Assembly (NCBI GenBank): GCA_028873595.1
Contig: JAPPOV010000030.1
Span: 62,001-126,000, forward strand
Direction of reading: 5' to 3'
Length of the DNA stretch: 64,000 nt
Source: Gemmatimonadota bacterium
GTDB taxonomy: Bacteria; Gemmatimonadota; Gemmatimonadetes; Longimicrobiales; Gaopeijiaceae
The notes beneath the pieces are model-generated. The model saw nothing but the letters and a program-made list of their open reading frames with translations. It searched no databases and was not told where the DNA came from. Positions within the stretch are counted from its first letter, which is position 1, and each line of letters starts with the position of its first letter. Position numbers and translations under genes: made by a program. This document shows, piece after piece, positions 26,242 to 36,018 of the stretch.

Positions 26242-27449
26242 AAGATCTCCGGATGGGGCCGGCTCATACCGATGAGGTAATATCCGCCATCCGTCGCGGG
26301 ACCGATCACCACGTCGTGGTGGTCGAGGGCTTCGAAAGCCGCGCCGAGGAGGGCGGTGTCGAGGTCCAGGATGTCGGTACCGACCACGCATACGCGGTCT
26401 GCCGACAGGAGCGCTTCGTCGATTGCAGCGATCATGCGCGCACCGAGATCGCCGGCGGTCTGTCCGCGATAGCCGACGCCCTCCCCGAGCCACCGCTTCA
26501 CGGCGGCAAGAGAGTCATGGTCGGGAGGCTCGACATGAACGGTCGTGGACCAGGGCCCGTCTCGCAGGGCATCGACGGTTTGTCGGCCCAGCGCACGGTA
26601 GATCCGTGTTGCGTGCTCAGCTCCCAGATCAGCGGCCAGGCGTGTCTTCACTCGCCCCTCGACCGGCGCTTTCGCAAAGACGACGACATTGAGCGTGCCG
26701 GGGCGACGGCCCGTGTAGGCGCGGTGTGGAGTCGACACGACTCGTGGGTCCGGGCGCTCGGGGCGGTAGCGTGCGCTCAGGGCAGCCGGGTCCGCCCCCA
26801 GTCGGAAGGCCACGATGAGTACGAGGTTTCGGAGCCCCGCACGGACGGGCCCCTCCCGACGGTATCGACGACCGCTGGTCACGAGCTCGGCGTCAAGAGC
26901 GAGACGTCGCCCATGGCGTGCGAGGCGGTCGATAACCTCGACGTCTTCCATGATCGGCCAGTCGGGGAACCCGCCGACGTGGTCGTAGAGGGTACGAGAG
27001 ACGATCAGCCCCTGGTCGCCATATGGCATACCGAGCAGACGTTCGCGGATCCGCTGACCGAACTCTATGAAGCGATAGAAGGCCCCGCGGGTGTCGAAAG
27101 TGAGTCGAAAGTGGGCGTACGTTCGGGCTGGTGCGGTCTCGACAAAGCGGTCTAGCGCTGCCGCGGCGTTCCCCCCCATGCGTGTATCCGCATGCAGGAA
27201 CACGAGCCACGGTTTCGTCGCTGCCCGAGCTCCCGCCCGGAGCTGGCGACCCCGGCCCGGCGGGCCAGACACGACGACCGCGCCTGCGGCGCGGGCGATG
27301 TCGAGGGTCCCGTCGACAGACCCTCCGTCACTGACGACGATTTCGTCCACACGCGAAACGGCATGAAGATCGTCGAGGAGTTGCGGAAGCTCCGCCGCCT
27401 CGTTCAGCGTCGGGATGATGACGGAGCAGGTGAGCGCGGATCCTGTCAC
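26097..27449 (-). CDS. Fused glycosyltransferase: GT2 (TIGR04283-like) plus DUF2064 (TIGR04282-like)
   Basis: About 450 aa in two domains. Residues 1-220 are a family 2 glycosyltransferase (CSVIIPTLNEAAELPQLL, EIVVSDGGSVDGTLD, LVFLHADTRM, MPYGDQGLIVSR). Residues 245-450 are a DUF2064 transferase (LNVVVFAKAPVEGRVKTRL, VVGTDILDLDTALLGAAFEAL, VIGPATDGGYYLIGMSRPHPEIF). These are usually two adjacent genes; NCBI names both after arsenosugar biosynthesis, but no ArsM or ArsS is in this window. The GTG at 27449 overlaps the upstream DUF547 fragment as GTGA; another GTG is at 27467. Substrate unknown. Confidence 0.88.
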   Translation of the reverse strand: MTGSALTCSVIIPTLNEAAELPQLLDDLHAVSRVDEIVVSDGGSVDGTLDIARAAGAVVVSGPPGRGRQLRAGARAATKPWLVFLHADTRMGGNAAAALDRFVETAPARTYAHFRLTFDTRGAFYRFIEFGQRIRERLLGMPYGDQGLIVSRTLYDHVGGFPDWPIMEDVEVIDRLARHGRRLALDAELVTSGRRYRREGPVRAGLRNLVLIVAFRLGADPAALSARYRPERPDPRVVSTPHRAYTGRRPGTLNVVVFAKAPVEGRVKTRLAADLGAEHATRIYRALGRQTVDALRDGPWSTTVHVEPPDHDSLAAVKRWLGEGVGYRGQTAGDLGARMIAAIDEALLSADRVCVVGTDILDLDTALLGAAFEALDHHDVVIGPATDGGYYLIGMSRPHPEIFHAIPWSTELVLRRTLNRLHEAGLSVAMLPPRRDIDTIDDVPAALLGV

Positions 27450-27613
27450 GACCCCTGGTCGTTCCACGTCCAGTCGTATTCGAAGAACTCGATCCGGGGT
27501 TCAGGAACCGAGGTTACGGCGGCAGCCTCGTCGGACAGGTAGGGTGCAAAGAAGGCCCGAAGACCGTCCACGCTACCAAAGTCGTCCTTGAACGAATCCA
27601 GAACCTGGTTCAT
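27446..27613 (-). pseudogene. C-terminal fragment of a frameshifted DUF547 gene
   Basis: A 55-codon frame (MNQVLDSFKDDFGSVDGLRAFF through RIEFFEYDWTWND) matches the conserved end of DUF547 proteins (S.IF.WF..DFGG..GL..FL.PYL...YDW.LN). It overlaps the end of the preceding reading frame as ATGA, so the DUF547 domain is split over two frames. One inserted or two deleted bases near 27612 would reconnect them. The GTGA junction to the glycosyltransferase is intact, suggesting recent decay or a sequence error. Confidence 0.65.
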
Positions 27614-28689
27614 GAGAACGACCCCGGCTCGACGACGAAGTGCTCAGGCGTCGACCCCCGGCTCTCGACGGCGCGTTCGAGCGGAGCGTCGACCATGTTC
27701 GGTTCATGCCCCTCGCGCCTCAACACTGGACAACCTGGGGCCGTGCAGTTGACCGCGAAGTGGATGCGCGGTTCGCCCATCGGCCGGATGATCGAGTGCT
27801 CGATCTCGTCCTGCGATCGGTCGGCTCCAGCGATGTATGCGTCCAGGGTGGCTAGTTCGGCAACAACGGTGGAGTCGTCGACTGCAGGTTGCGCCTCGAC
27901 CTGAGAGAGCACGGTTGAGAAGACGCCGTGTGGAGATAGCGACGGGCCCTCTGACATCGACGGGGATGTCGCCATGACAAGAGCGCACAGGGTCGTGGTA
28001 CCCGGGATACCGGCACGGATGCGACGAGCAATGCTGGGAAGAAAGCTGAGTAGAATCAGTAGGCCTCCGTAGAGCAGCACGCGCAGAAGGGCCTCTCGTG
28101 ATGCCTCCTGTGACCCGGCCAGAAGGGCGTCGGCGAACATCGTGTAGACGACCGTACCGGGAAAGATTCCGATCGCGGTCGCGGCCGCGTAGGTGGACCA
28201 TCCGATCGATGTCAGGCCCGACCCGAAGTTCAAAGCATTAAAGGGAACGGCGGGGATGAGCCGTAGCGTCAGCAGCCCGCGGAAGCCATGGTTCAGCGTG
28301 GCTTGATCGAGCGCCTCGAGCCGATTTCCGGCCAGGCGTCTGAGTCCATCCCGCCCGAGAAAGCGACCGATACCGAAGGCCGCGTTTGCGCCGATGTTCG
28401 CCCCTATCGTGGTGTAGATCGTTCCGCCCACGGCACCGAAGATCGCGCCCCCGGCCAGGGTCAGGATCGACCCTGGAATCGCGAGCGTTGTCGCAGCGGC
28501 ATAGATCGCGATGTACAGCAGTGGCGCCGAAGGCGAGCCGCGGAGCCACTTGATCGCCGCCCCGACGCCGTCGCGGCCGAGGTAGTCACCGATGGGGGTG
28601 AATGCAGCGATGGCGGCGCCGGCTCCGAGCAGGGCGACGAGGACGCCAAGACGCGTCAGCGCTCCACGAGTGCCGTTTACGGCAGCCAT
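27610..28689 (-). CDS. TVP38/TMEM64 membrane protein fused in frame to a truncated DUF547 remnant
   Basis: About 359 aa. Residues 1-225 are a TVP38/TMEM64 (SNARE-associated) membrane protein with the family core ALAIPGSILTLAGGAIFGAVGG, GRFLGRDGL and RLIPAVPFNALNFGSGLT. From about residue 228 the chain runs into a signal-peptide-like stretch (TTTLCALVMATSPS) and DUF547-like sequence (DEIEHSIIRPMGEPRIHFAVNCTAPGCPVLRRE). The usual middle block with AFWINAYNA is missing. This looks like a TVP38 gene that has lost its stop and reads into a decayed DUF547 gene. It overlaps the reductase gene by 13 bases. Confidence 0.78.
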   Translation of the reverse strand: MAAVNGTRGALTRLGVLVALLGAGAAIAAFTPIGDYLGRDGVGAAIKWLRGSPSAPLLYIAIYAAATTLAIPGSILTLAGGAIFGAVGGTIYTTIGANIGANAAFGIGRFLGRDGLRRLAGNRLEALDQATLNHGFRGLLTLRLIPAVPFNALNFGSGLTSIGWSTYAAATAIGIFPGTVVYTMFADALLAGSQEASREALLRVLLYGGLLILLSFLPSIARRIRAGIPGTTTLCALVMATSPSMSEGPSLSPHGVFSTVLSQVEAQPAVDDSTVVAELATLDAYIAGADRSQDEIEHSIIRPMGEPRIHFAVNCTAPGCPVLRREGHEPNMVDAPLERAVESRGSTPEHFVVEPGSFS

Positions 28690-30092
28690 GAGATCACCTT
28701 CTTGAGCACACGCCCCCCCGTGCCCTCGAGACGAAGCTTCTGATATTCGGTGGCGGCACGCTTCACCCCTTCGACCAGCGTCGGGTAGGGAAAGATCGTA
28801 TTGGTGACATGTGTCAGCCTCAATCCATGTGTTTTCGCGAGCACGATGGGCATGATCAATTCTCCGGCGTGGGCGCCCAGGATGGTCGCACCGAGAATCC
28901 TCCCTTTCTTGTCGGCTGAGATCTTCACGACACCGCGGCCCACGCCATCGACGATGGCGCGATCCAGATCGTCCAACTCGTACGAAAAAGTCCTCCCGCC
29001 TTGGGCCTCCGCTTCGATTTGCGACATGCCTACATGGGCGATCTCGGGGTCCGTGAACGTGACCCACGGAACGTTGTCGTACCGTACGTGCGTCGACCCG
29101 GGGAGCAGGGCGTTACGGAGCACCGCTTTGGCCTGCTGGTCGGCGACGTGGGTGAACTGAAGCCCACCCGTGACGTCGCCGGCGGCCCAGATGTTGCGCG
29201 AAGTCGTACGCATGGCCGAATCGACGTCGACAGCCCCATCGATGACCCGCACGCCTGCGTGATCGAGTCCCAGTCCGTCGAGGAATGGCCGGCGTCCGGT
29301 CGCCACGAAGATCTCGTCCGTTAGCAGACGCTCTCCGGCGCTTGTGTGAAGCACTTTGCCCTCGGGGCTTCGCTCGATCGCGTCGACGTGCTCTCCCAGG
29401 CGCATGTGCAGGCCTTCCGCCTCGAGCATCGCCCGAAGTCGATCCGCGATGTCTCGGTCCTCTTTCGGCAAGATGCGATCTGCTATCTCGACGACGGTTA
29501 CGGTCGCGCCGAGGCGAGACATGACTTGGGCCATTTCCAAGCCGATTGGGCCCGCTCCCAGTACAGTGACCCGATCGGGAAGGTGCTCTGCCTCGAAGAG
29601 AGAGTGATGGTCCAGATACCCGATCTCTTCGAGCCCGGGGATCGGAGGCGCAACCGGCGCGGCACCTGTGGCGATGACGATACGTTTCGCCTTGAGGATC
29701 CCAATACCCTCGACCTCGACCTCCCGGTTGGAGAGAAAGCGGGCTGCCCCGAAATGGACGTCCACGCCCATGTCGCGAAAACGCTGTGGGTCGTCGTGGT
29801 GTTCGACGACCCCGCGGGCCCTCCGCATCCGGGTCATGACCTCGGCGAAGGCGTGCTTCGGCGCCACTGCGGTGAGGCCGAGACGGTCGGCATCGCGCAT
29901 CGCGTGCGCGACTTTCGCCGAGGCGATCAGGGCCTTGGAAGGCACGCAACCTGTCCAGAGGCAGTCTCCGCCGAGGGCGCTCTTCTCCACGATCGCGCTC
30001 CGAACACCCAGGTAGGCGCCACCGGCTGCGGACACCAGTCCAGCCGTCCCCCCGCCGATGGACAATAGATCGTATTCCTCGTGGTGCTTCAT
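28677..30092 (-). CDS. FAD-dependent pyridine nucleotide-disulfide oxidoreductase (mercuric reductase/dihydrolipoamide dehydrogenase type)
   Basis: 471 aa. FAD-binding loop LLSIGGGTAGLVSA is followed by the redox disulfide GGDCLWTGCVPSKALI, the NAD(P) loop VLGAGPIGLEMAQVMSRLG and FVATGRRP. The C-terminal dimer domain ends with HVTNTIFPYPTLVEGVKRAA. NCBI often calls such proteins mercuric reductase, but there is no N-terminal HMA domain and no C-terminal CC pair, so mercury reduction is not supported. The ATG at 30092 has GGAG upstream and replaces a longer reading from 30326. It heads the TVP38-DUF547-glycosyltransferase operon. Confidence 0.9.
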   Translation of the reverse strand: MKHHEEYDLLSIGGGTAGLVSAAGGAYLGVRSAIVEKSALGGDCLWTGCVPSKALIASAKVAHAMRDADRLGLTAVAPKHAFAEVMTRMRRARGVVEHHDDPQRFRDMGVDVHFGAARFLSNREVEVEGIGILKAKRIVIATGAAPVAPPIPGLEEIGYLDHHSLFEAEHLPDRVTVLGAGPIGLEMAQVMSRLGATVTVVEIADRILPKEDRDIADRLRAMLEAEGLHMRLGEHVDAIERSPEGKVLHTSAGERLLTDEIFVATGRRPFLDGLGLDHAGVRVIDGAVDVDSAMRTTSRNIWAAGDVTGGLQFTHVADQQAKAVLRNALLPGSTHVRYDNVPWVTFTDPEIAHVGMSQIEAEAQGGRTFSYELDDLDRAIVDGVGRGVVKISADKKGRILGATILGAHAGELIMPIVLAKTHGLRLTHVTNTIFPYPTLVEGVKRAATEYQKLRLEGTGGRVLKKVISWLP

Positions 30093-30208
30093 GCCGACTC
30101 CGACAGGGTTGTCTCGCTCCGGGACAGAATATGCCAGCGATTGTGCCAGTTCCCGGTGACCCATGCCAGTCCGCGTACCGGATGACACGACGCCGGCCCC
30201 AAATGGCA

Positions 30209-30237
30209 TTCCGGTGTGGCATGCCCCGGGGTAGCTT
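30209..30237 (+). promoter_or_regulatory. Candidate promoter for recA
   Basis: TTCCGG at 30209-30214, 17 bases, TAGCTT at 30232-30237; predicted start near 30244 and a leader of about 97 bases. I found no recognisable LexA box. Two GTACTTT copies at 30264-30270 and 30290-30296 lie in the leader. Confidence 0.4.
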
Positions 30238-30340
30238 GCTGCGTCCCGAAATGGCGAAATGACGTACTTTCGCTTTCTCTTCGGGTGTGGTACTTTGCGA
30301 TTCAATGCTCGAATCAGGGCAGCCACGGAACGGAGGCGAG

Positions 30341-31453
<1,113 letters not shown>

Positions 31454-31530
31454 TTCTGGCCCGAGTTCGTGCCAGGGCTACGTTGAGCGTTTCGCCTCGA
31501 CGAGAGTCGTCGCCATCTGAATGAGGTATG

Positions 31531-31570
31531 GGCTCCGGACGACAGATTCGTCCGGGGCTCTTATCTTTCG
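31531..31570 (+). terminator. Candidate intrinsic terminator after recA
   Basis: A 12-pair stem, 31531-31542 with 31548-31559 (core CCGGACGA/TCGTCCGG), and a CAGAT loop, followed by CTTATCTTT. It lies about 80 bases after the recA stop and 70 before alaS. Confidence 0.6.
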
Positions 31571-31641
31571 CCCCTGTGGCCCGTATCTCGCCGACGGGCT
31601 AACGACCCGAGTACCGTGAACGGCGTCTGCCGATTGTACCC

Positions 31642-34284
31642 ATGAAGATCGACGAAATCCGAAGCCGCTTCCTCGAGTTTTTCGAGGAACGAGACCACGC
31701 CGTCAAACCTTCGTCTTCGCTGGTCCCGGCGGACGATCCGACGTTGCTCTTTACGAACGCGGGCATGGTGCAGTTCAAGAAGGTCTTTCTCGGTCAGGAA
31801 GACATCGGCGTCGTCCGTGCAGCGACATCGCAGAAGTGCGTACGAGCGGGAGGAAAACACAACGACCTTGAGGAAGTCGGTCGGACCACTCGGCACCACA
31901 CCTTCTTCGAGATGCTCGGGAACTTCTCGTTCGGTGACTACTTCAAGCGCGACGCGATTCGATATGCATACGAGCTTCTCACCGAGGTCTATGGCTTAGA
32001 TCCGGAGCGTGTGTATGCGACAGTGCACCACTCCGACGACGAGGCTGCGGATCTCTGGCTGAACGAGATCGGCCTTCCGCCCGAGCGTGTCTATCGTCTC
32101 GGGGACAAGGACAACTTCTGGCAGATGGCGGACACCGGCCCTTGTGGTCCGTGTTCCGAACTGCACTACGATCTTCGGGAGGTTCCTGCACCGGTCGCGA
32201 GTACCGAAGAATTCGTCGAACTGAACGACGCGGGTACGATCATCGAGTTGTGGAACCTCGTGTTCATGCAGTTCGATCGGGACGCTGAAGGGACGCTTCA
32301 CCCACTTCCCGCGCCGTGCGTTGACACGGGTGCCGGGCTCGAGCGGATTGCAGCGGTTCTGCAGGGCGCCGACTCGAACTACCACACCGACGTTTTCGCC
32401 CCACTTCTCGACCGCGTGGCGGAGCTGGTCGATCGACCGTACGAGTGGAACACTGAGGCGGGTGTGAGCTACCGAGTGCTCGCCGACCATGCTCGCGCGG
32501 TCGGGTTTCTGCTCTCGGACGGTGTGTATCCGTCGAACGAAGGACGAGGATACGTCCTAAGGCGGATCCTGCGACGCGGAGCGCGACATGCCTGGCTCCT
32601 GGGCCGTCGAGAGCCGACGCTGGTGGGGGTCGTCGACGCCGTCATCGAATCGATGAGCGGCGTCTACCCCGAGTTGGCCGAGCGGCGGGATCACATCATC
32701 GATGCGGCGCGCGCTGAGGAAGAGCGATTCCTCGCCACGATTGAGGGCGGGCTGGATCGCTTCAATGAACTGGCGGACGCCGAATCTGGGGTGATACCGG
32801 GTGACGAGGCGTTCAAACTCTACGATACCTTCGGGTTTCCGATTGACCTGACACAGTTGATGGCCGATGAGAAGGGTGTTCGGGTGGACGTGGTCGGGTT
32901 TGAAGCCGCGCTCGAGGAACAGCGCGCTCGCTCACGGGCGGATCGGGCTTCCAGCGGTGTCGAGAACGACGAAGCCGCGGACGCGGAGAGCTGGACATCG
33001 CTTTCCCGCGGCCCCCAGACCTTCGTTGGATATCGGGTTCTGGAAGCGGACACGGATGTCGTCAGTTGGAAACCGATCGAAGATGGCGTCGGCTTGTTGC
33101 TGGAAGAGAACCCGTTCTATGTGGAGAGCGGTGGCCAAGTCTCTGATGGTGGATCTGTGCAGGGTGACGGATGGACCCTGACAGTAGCCCGCGTGGCGAA
33201 GGTACCGGCTGGTGTGGCCGTCTTTGGCCCTGTCGAGGGGAATTTCCCGCAGGATGCTGCGGTGATTCGGGCGTGTGCGACGGTCCCCGCCGACGTGCGG
33301 AGTGACACGGTTCGAAACCACACGGCGACCCACTTGCTCCACGCCGCCTTGAGATCGGTCCTGGGGGACCATGTCGTCCAGCGGGGGTCGCTGGTCGCGC
33401 CCGAGCGGCTTCGGTTCGACTTCGCCCATACGGCGCCGTTGACCGAGGAAGAGAAGGCCGAAGTCGAGCGGATCGTGAACGAGGGAGTTTGGGGTAACCA
33501 CCCCGTCGAGATCGACCTCCGATCCTACGACGATGCGGTCGCTGCGGGTGCGATGGCACTCTTCGGCGAGAAGTACGCCGACGAGGTCCGTGTGGTGAAC
33601 ATCCCGGGTGTCAGTATGGAGCTGTGTGGTGGGACACACGTCTCGGCTACAGGAGATATCGGCCTTTTTCGGATCGTGGGCGAGTCGGGTGTGGCCGCGG
33701 GTGTGCGGCGGATCGAGGCGCTCACCGGGCGTGGTGCCTATGCCTACTTCGAGGGTCGCGAGAAAGAGCTGGGGAAGGCCGCCGAGGTGCTAAAGACCCA
33801 GCCCGACAACCTTGCCCGGCGAGTCGAGCAGCTCCTTCAAGAGAAGGCTGAGATGGAGCGGCTTCTCGATGAGGTGAGAGCACAGGGCGGTGGTGGCGAA
33901 GACGTCGCGATACACGAAACGATCGAGATTGCGGGGAGTGACAGCGCGTCATACCGAGGGGTGCGTCTGCGGGCGCGTGACCTTGATGACGCCCGGAAGT
34001 GGGGAGACGCGTTCCTGCGAGACGGGAAGAGTGGGGTCGCCGTCCTGGCCGCAGAGATGCCGGGTGGAAAGCGGGCACTCTTCGCGTTCGTGACCGATGA
34101 CATGATTTCGCGCGGGGTGCGGGCCGATGCGGTCGTGCGGGAGGTTGCTTCCGTGGTGGGAGGGCGTGGCGGCGGGCGCCCCCATATGGCCCAGGCTGGG
34201 GTCGAGAACCCTTCGCGTCTGGACGAGGCTCTGGCGTTCGGCGCGGAGACGGTGAAGGCTCTCTTGGCTGGGGCACAGGCGTGA
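31642..34284 (+). CDS. alaS: Alanine-tRNA ligase (AlaS)
   Basis: 880 aa, full length. Class II catalytic domain at the N-terminus (RSRFLEFFEERDHAVKPSSSLVP; KCVRAGGKHNDLEEVGRTTRHHTFFEMLGNFSFGDYFK). The editing domain carries HTATHLLHAALRSVLGDHV and the distal CGGTHVSATGDIG zinc-like site. The C-terminal DHHA1 domain ends GRGGGRPHMAQAGV. The stop overlaps the next small gene as GTGA. Confidence 0.98.
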   Translation: MKIDEIRSRFLEFFEERDHAVKPSSSLVPADDPTLLFTNAGMVQFKKVFLGQEDIGVVRAATSQKCVRAGGKHNDLEEVGRTTRHHTFFEMLGNFSFGDYFKRDAIRYAYELLTEVYGLDPERVYATVHHSDDEAADLWLNEIGLPPERVYRLGDKDNFWQMADTGPCGPCSELHYDLREVPAPVASTEEFVELNDAGTIIELWNLVFMQFDRDAEGTLHPLPAPCVDTGAGLERIAAVLQGADSNYHTDVFAPLLDRVAELVDRPYEWNTEAGVSYRVLADHARAVGFLLSDGVYPSNEGRGYVLRRILRRGARHAWLLGRREPTLVGVVDAVIESMSGVYPELAERRDHIIDAARAEEERFLATIEGGLDRFNELADAESGVIPGDEAFKLYDTFGFPIDLTQLMADEKGVRVDVVGFEAALEEQRARSRADRASSGVENDEAADAESWTSLSRGPQTFVGYRVLEADTDVVSWKPIEDGVGLLLEENPFYVESGGQVSDGGSVQGDGWTLTVARVAKVPAGVAVFGPVEGNFPQDAAVIRACATVPADVRSDTVRNHTATHLLHAALRSVLGDHVVQRGSLVAPERLRFDFAHTAPLTEEEKAEVERIVNEGVWGNHPVEIDLRSYDDAVAAGAMALFGEKYADEVRVVNIPGVSMELCGGTHVSATGDIGLFRIVGESGVAAGVRRIEALTGRGAYAYFEGREKELGKAAEVLKTQPDNLARRVEQLLQEKAEMERLLDEVRAQGGGGEDVAIHETIEIAGSDSASYRGVRLRARDLDDARKWGDAFLRDGKSGVAVLAAEMPGGKRALFAFVTDDMISRGVRADAVVREVASVVGGRGGGRPHMAQAGVENPSRLDEALAFGAETVKALLAGAQA

Positions 34285-34577
34285 CCAACTTCGGTTGGCT
34301 GGAGGCCCGACGTCCTCGTCCTCCTGAGGATCTGTTGGCGCGGCTGCACGATGTGGCCGGTTCGGTGCCTGAGCGCTCGCTTTCTTCCGATGCCTTCGTG
34401 AGTTCAGTGAGGGGCGCGTTGGCGCGTGCCCTCAGTCAGCCTGGGCGCGTGCGAGATGCTGCGTTCGATCTTCTCGTTGTGGACGCATGGGTGACGTATG
34501 CCTGTGAGGCCGCCCTCGAGGGAGACGATCCCGACGCAGTCCTCGACGGACTGATCTCGATCGGGAGGGACGCGTGA
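34281..34577 (+). CDS. Small protein of unknown function
   Basis: 98 aa, mostly helical by eye, with no membrane segment and no cysteine motif (one cysteine). It overlaps both alaS and the PHP gene as GTGA, so it is firmly within the translated operon even though I do not recognise the family. Sequence such as VRDAAFDLLVVDAWVTYACEAAL and an acidic C-terminus (GDDPDAVLDGLISIGRDA) are its most distinct parts. Confidence 0.65.
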   Translation: MTNFGWLEARRPRPPEDLLARLHDVAGSVPERSLSSDAFVSSVRGALARALSQPGRVRDAAFDLLVVDAWVTYACEAALEGDDPDAVLDGLISIGRDA

Positions 34578-35419
34578 CCCTCGATGACTCCATGTCACTC
34601 GTGGATATCCACAGTCATCTCGTTCCTGGCGTAGACGACGGGGCGCGACACGTCCCTGGTGTACTGAACGCCATCGAACGCATGACCCACGCGGGGATAC
34701 GGCGTGTGGTGACGACACCTCACATTGATGCCAGCCTGGTACTCACACCCGAACGACTCGAGGCGCGGCTCGACGGAGTCACTCAGGCCTGGGAGCAGGC
34801 CCGAAGCGCGATCCGCGAAGAGTTCCCGGAGGTTGAATACCTTCGAGGACATGAAGTGCTCATCGACATACCCGAGCCGGATCTCTCGGACTCGCGCCTG
34901 CGGCTGACTGGAACCTCTTTCGTCCTCATAGAATGGCCCCGACTACAGGTTCCCCCTGGGACACCCAGAGTCGTTCGCCACATCTGCGATCAGGGGTACC
35001 GCCCGATTATCGCTCATCCCGAGCGGTATGCTGGCATGATGCACAAGACGGAGCTGCCGCATCAGTGGAAGGAAGCTGGGGCGCGGCTCCAGGTGAACTA
35101 TGGTTCTCTCGCAGGTCGATACGGGTCCGAGGCACAGGCGGTGGCGTGGCGCATCCTTGGACTCGGGCTGGCCGACTACCTGGCGTCGGACTTTCACGGT
35201 CAGTCGCGCCTCAAGATCTACAAGAAAGAGACTTGGGCCGAGCTTGAAGAGCGCGGAGGACAGGAGGCGCTCGATCTTCTCTTCCGCGTGAACCCGGCAC
35301 GGGTTCTGGAGGATGTCGAGCCGTTACCGGTGCCGGCGGTGTCGGCACCCTCGCCGCTTCTCCAGCGTCTGCGAGGCATGATCGTTCGGCGTGAGCGCTC
35401 GATGGAGCGACAGGGTTGA
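34574..35419 (+). CDS. PHP-type tyrosine-protein phosphatase (CpsB/CapC-like)
   Basis: 281 aa. Starts with the PHP metal site DIHSHLVPGVDDGA (D11, H13, H15). It continues with VVTTPHID, YLRGHEVLIDI, IIAHPERY and ASDFHG, the metal-binding blocks of CpsB/YwqE manganese phosphatases, which act on tyrosine kinases controlling polysaccharide export. No capsule genes are nearby; the partner kinase is not in the window. The GTG at 34574 overlaps the previous stop; an ATG at 34592 is possible. Confidence 0.88.
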   Translation: MTLDDSMSLVDIHSHLVPGVDDGARHVPGVLNAIERMTHAGIRRVVTTPHIDASLVLTPERLEARLDGVTQAWEQARSAIREEFPEVEYLRGHEVLIDIPEPDLSDSRLRLTGTSFVLIEWPRLQVPPGTPRVVRHICDQGYRPIIAHPERYAGMMHKTELPHQWKEAGARLQVNYGSLAGRYGSEAQAVAWRILGLGLADYLASDFHGQSRLKIYKKETWAELEERGGQEALDLLFRVNPARVLEDVEPLPVPAVSAPSPLLQRLRGMIVRRERSMERQG

Positions 35420-36006
35420 TTCAGGCTGAGCACCTTCGGGCGCATTTCACCGAGCATTCGCGTGTCGTCGAGGATACGGCAGCCGGGCTCATCGACCAGA
35501 TCGAGCAGTATGCCTCGTGGGTCGCGGACACGATTGCGTCCGGCGGGCGTCTCTTTCTTTGCGGCAACGGGGGAGGGGCTGCAGGCGCGCAGCACCTGGC
35601 GGCTGAGTTCGTGGTGCGCTTCGCCCGAGCCCGCCGGGCTCTTGCGGCGATTGCGCTGACGACGGACGCGTCGGTTCTGACCGCAGCCGGAAACGACCTC
35701 GGGTTTGAGCATGTCTTCGCCCGTCAGGTTGAGGCGCTGGCGTCGGCCGGTGACATTCTTATCCTGCATTCGACCAGTGGTGATTCGCCGAATCTTCTGG
35801 TTGCAGCCGACGCGGCACGAGCCCGAGATGTTCGCAGTATCGGACTTCTGGCCCGGGGTGGAGGAGCGCTCCTGGAGAAGGTTGATCTTCCCCTGGTCGT
35901 GCCAACGGACTCCACCGCGCGCGCGCAGGAGCTCCACCTGCTCATAGGGCACATCGTGTGCGACGTCGTCGAGGCCTCGCTCAATTCCATTCCGGACACC
36001 GCTTAG
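35416..36006 (+). CDS. gmhA: SIS-domain phosphoheptose isomerase-like protein (GmhA family)
   Basis: 196 aa, one SIS domain. Signature blocks are GGRLFLCGNGGGAAGAQHLAAEFVVRF, LTTDASVLTAAGNDLGFEHVFARQVEAL, LILHSTSGDSPNLLVAADAAR and the C-terminal QELHLLIGHIVCDVVE. These match GmhA, which converts sedoheptulose-7-phosphate to heptose-7-phosphate for LPS core. DiaA-type DNA-initiation proteins share the fold, so the sugar role is inferred. TTG start overlapping the PHP gene as TTGA. Confidence 0.85.
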   Translation: MIQAEHLRAHFTEHSRVVEDTAAGLIDQIEQYASWVADTIASGGRLFLCGNGGGAAGAQHLAAEFVVRFARARRALAAIALTTDASVLTAAGNDLGFEHVFARQVEALASAGDILILHSTSGDSPNLLVAADAARARDVRSIGLLARGGGALLEKVDLPLVVPTDSTARAQELHLLIGHIVCDVVEASLNSIPDTA

Positions 36007-36018
36007 GACGGGATTATC

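Noticed and set aside
28677-30092. Mercury resistance operon
   Set aside because: The reductase lacks the HMA domain and the C-terminal cysteine pair, and no merR, merT or merP is nearby.
30264-30296. Two GTACTTT copies upstream of recA as an SOS operator
   Set aside because: They are short direct repeats, not a palindromic LexA box, and no GAAC-N4-GTTC or CTGT-N8-ACAG was seen.
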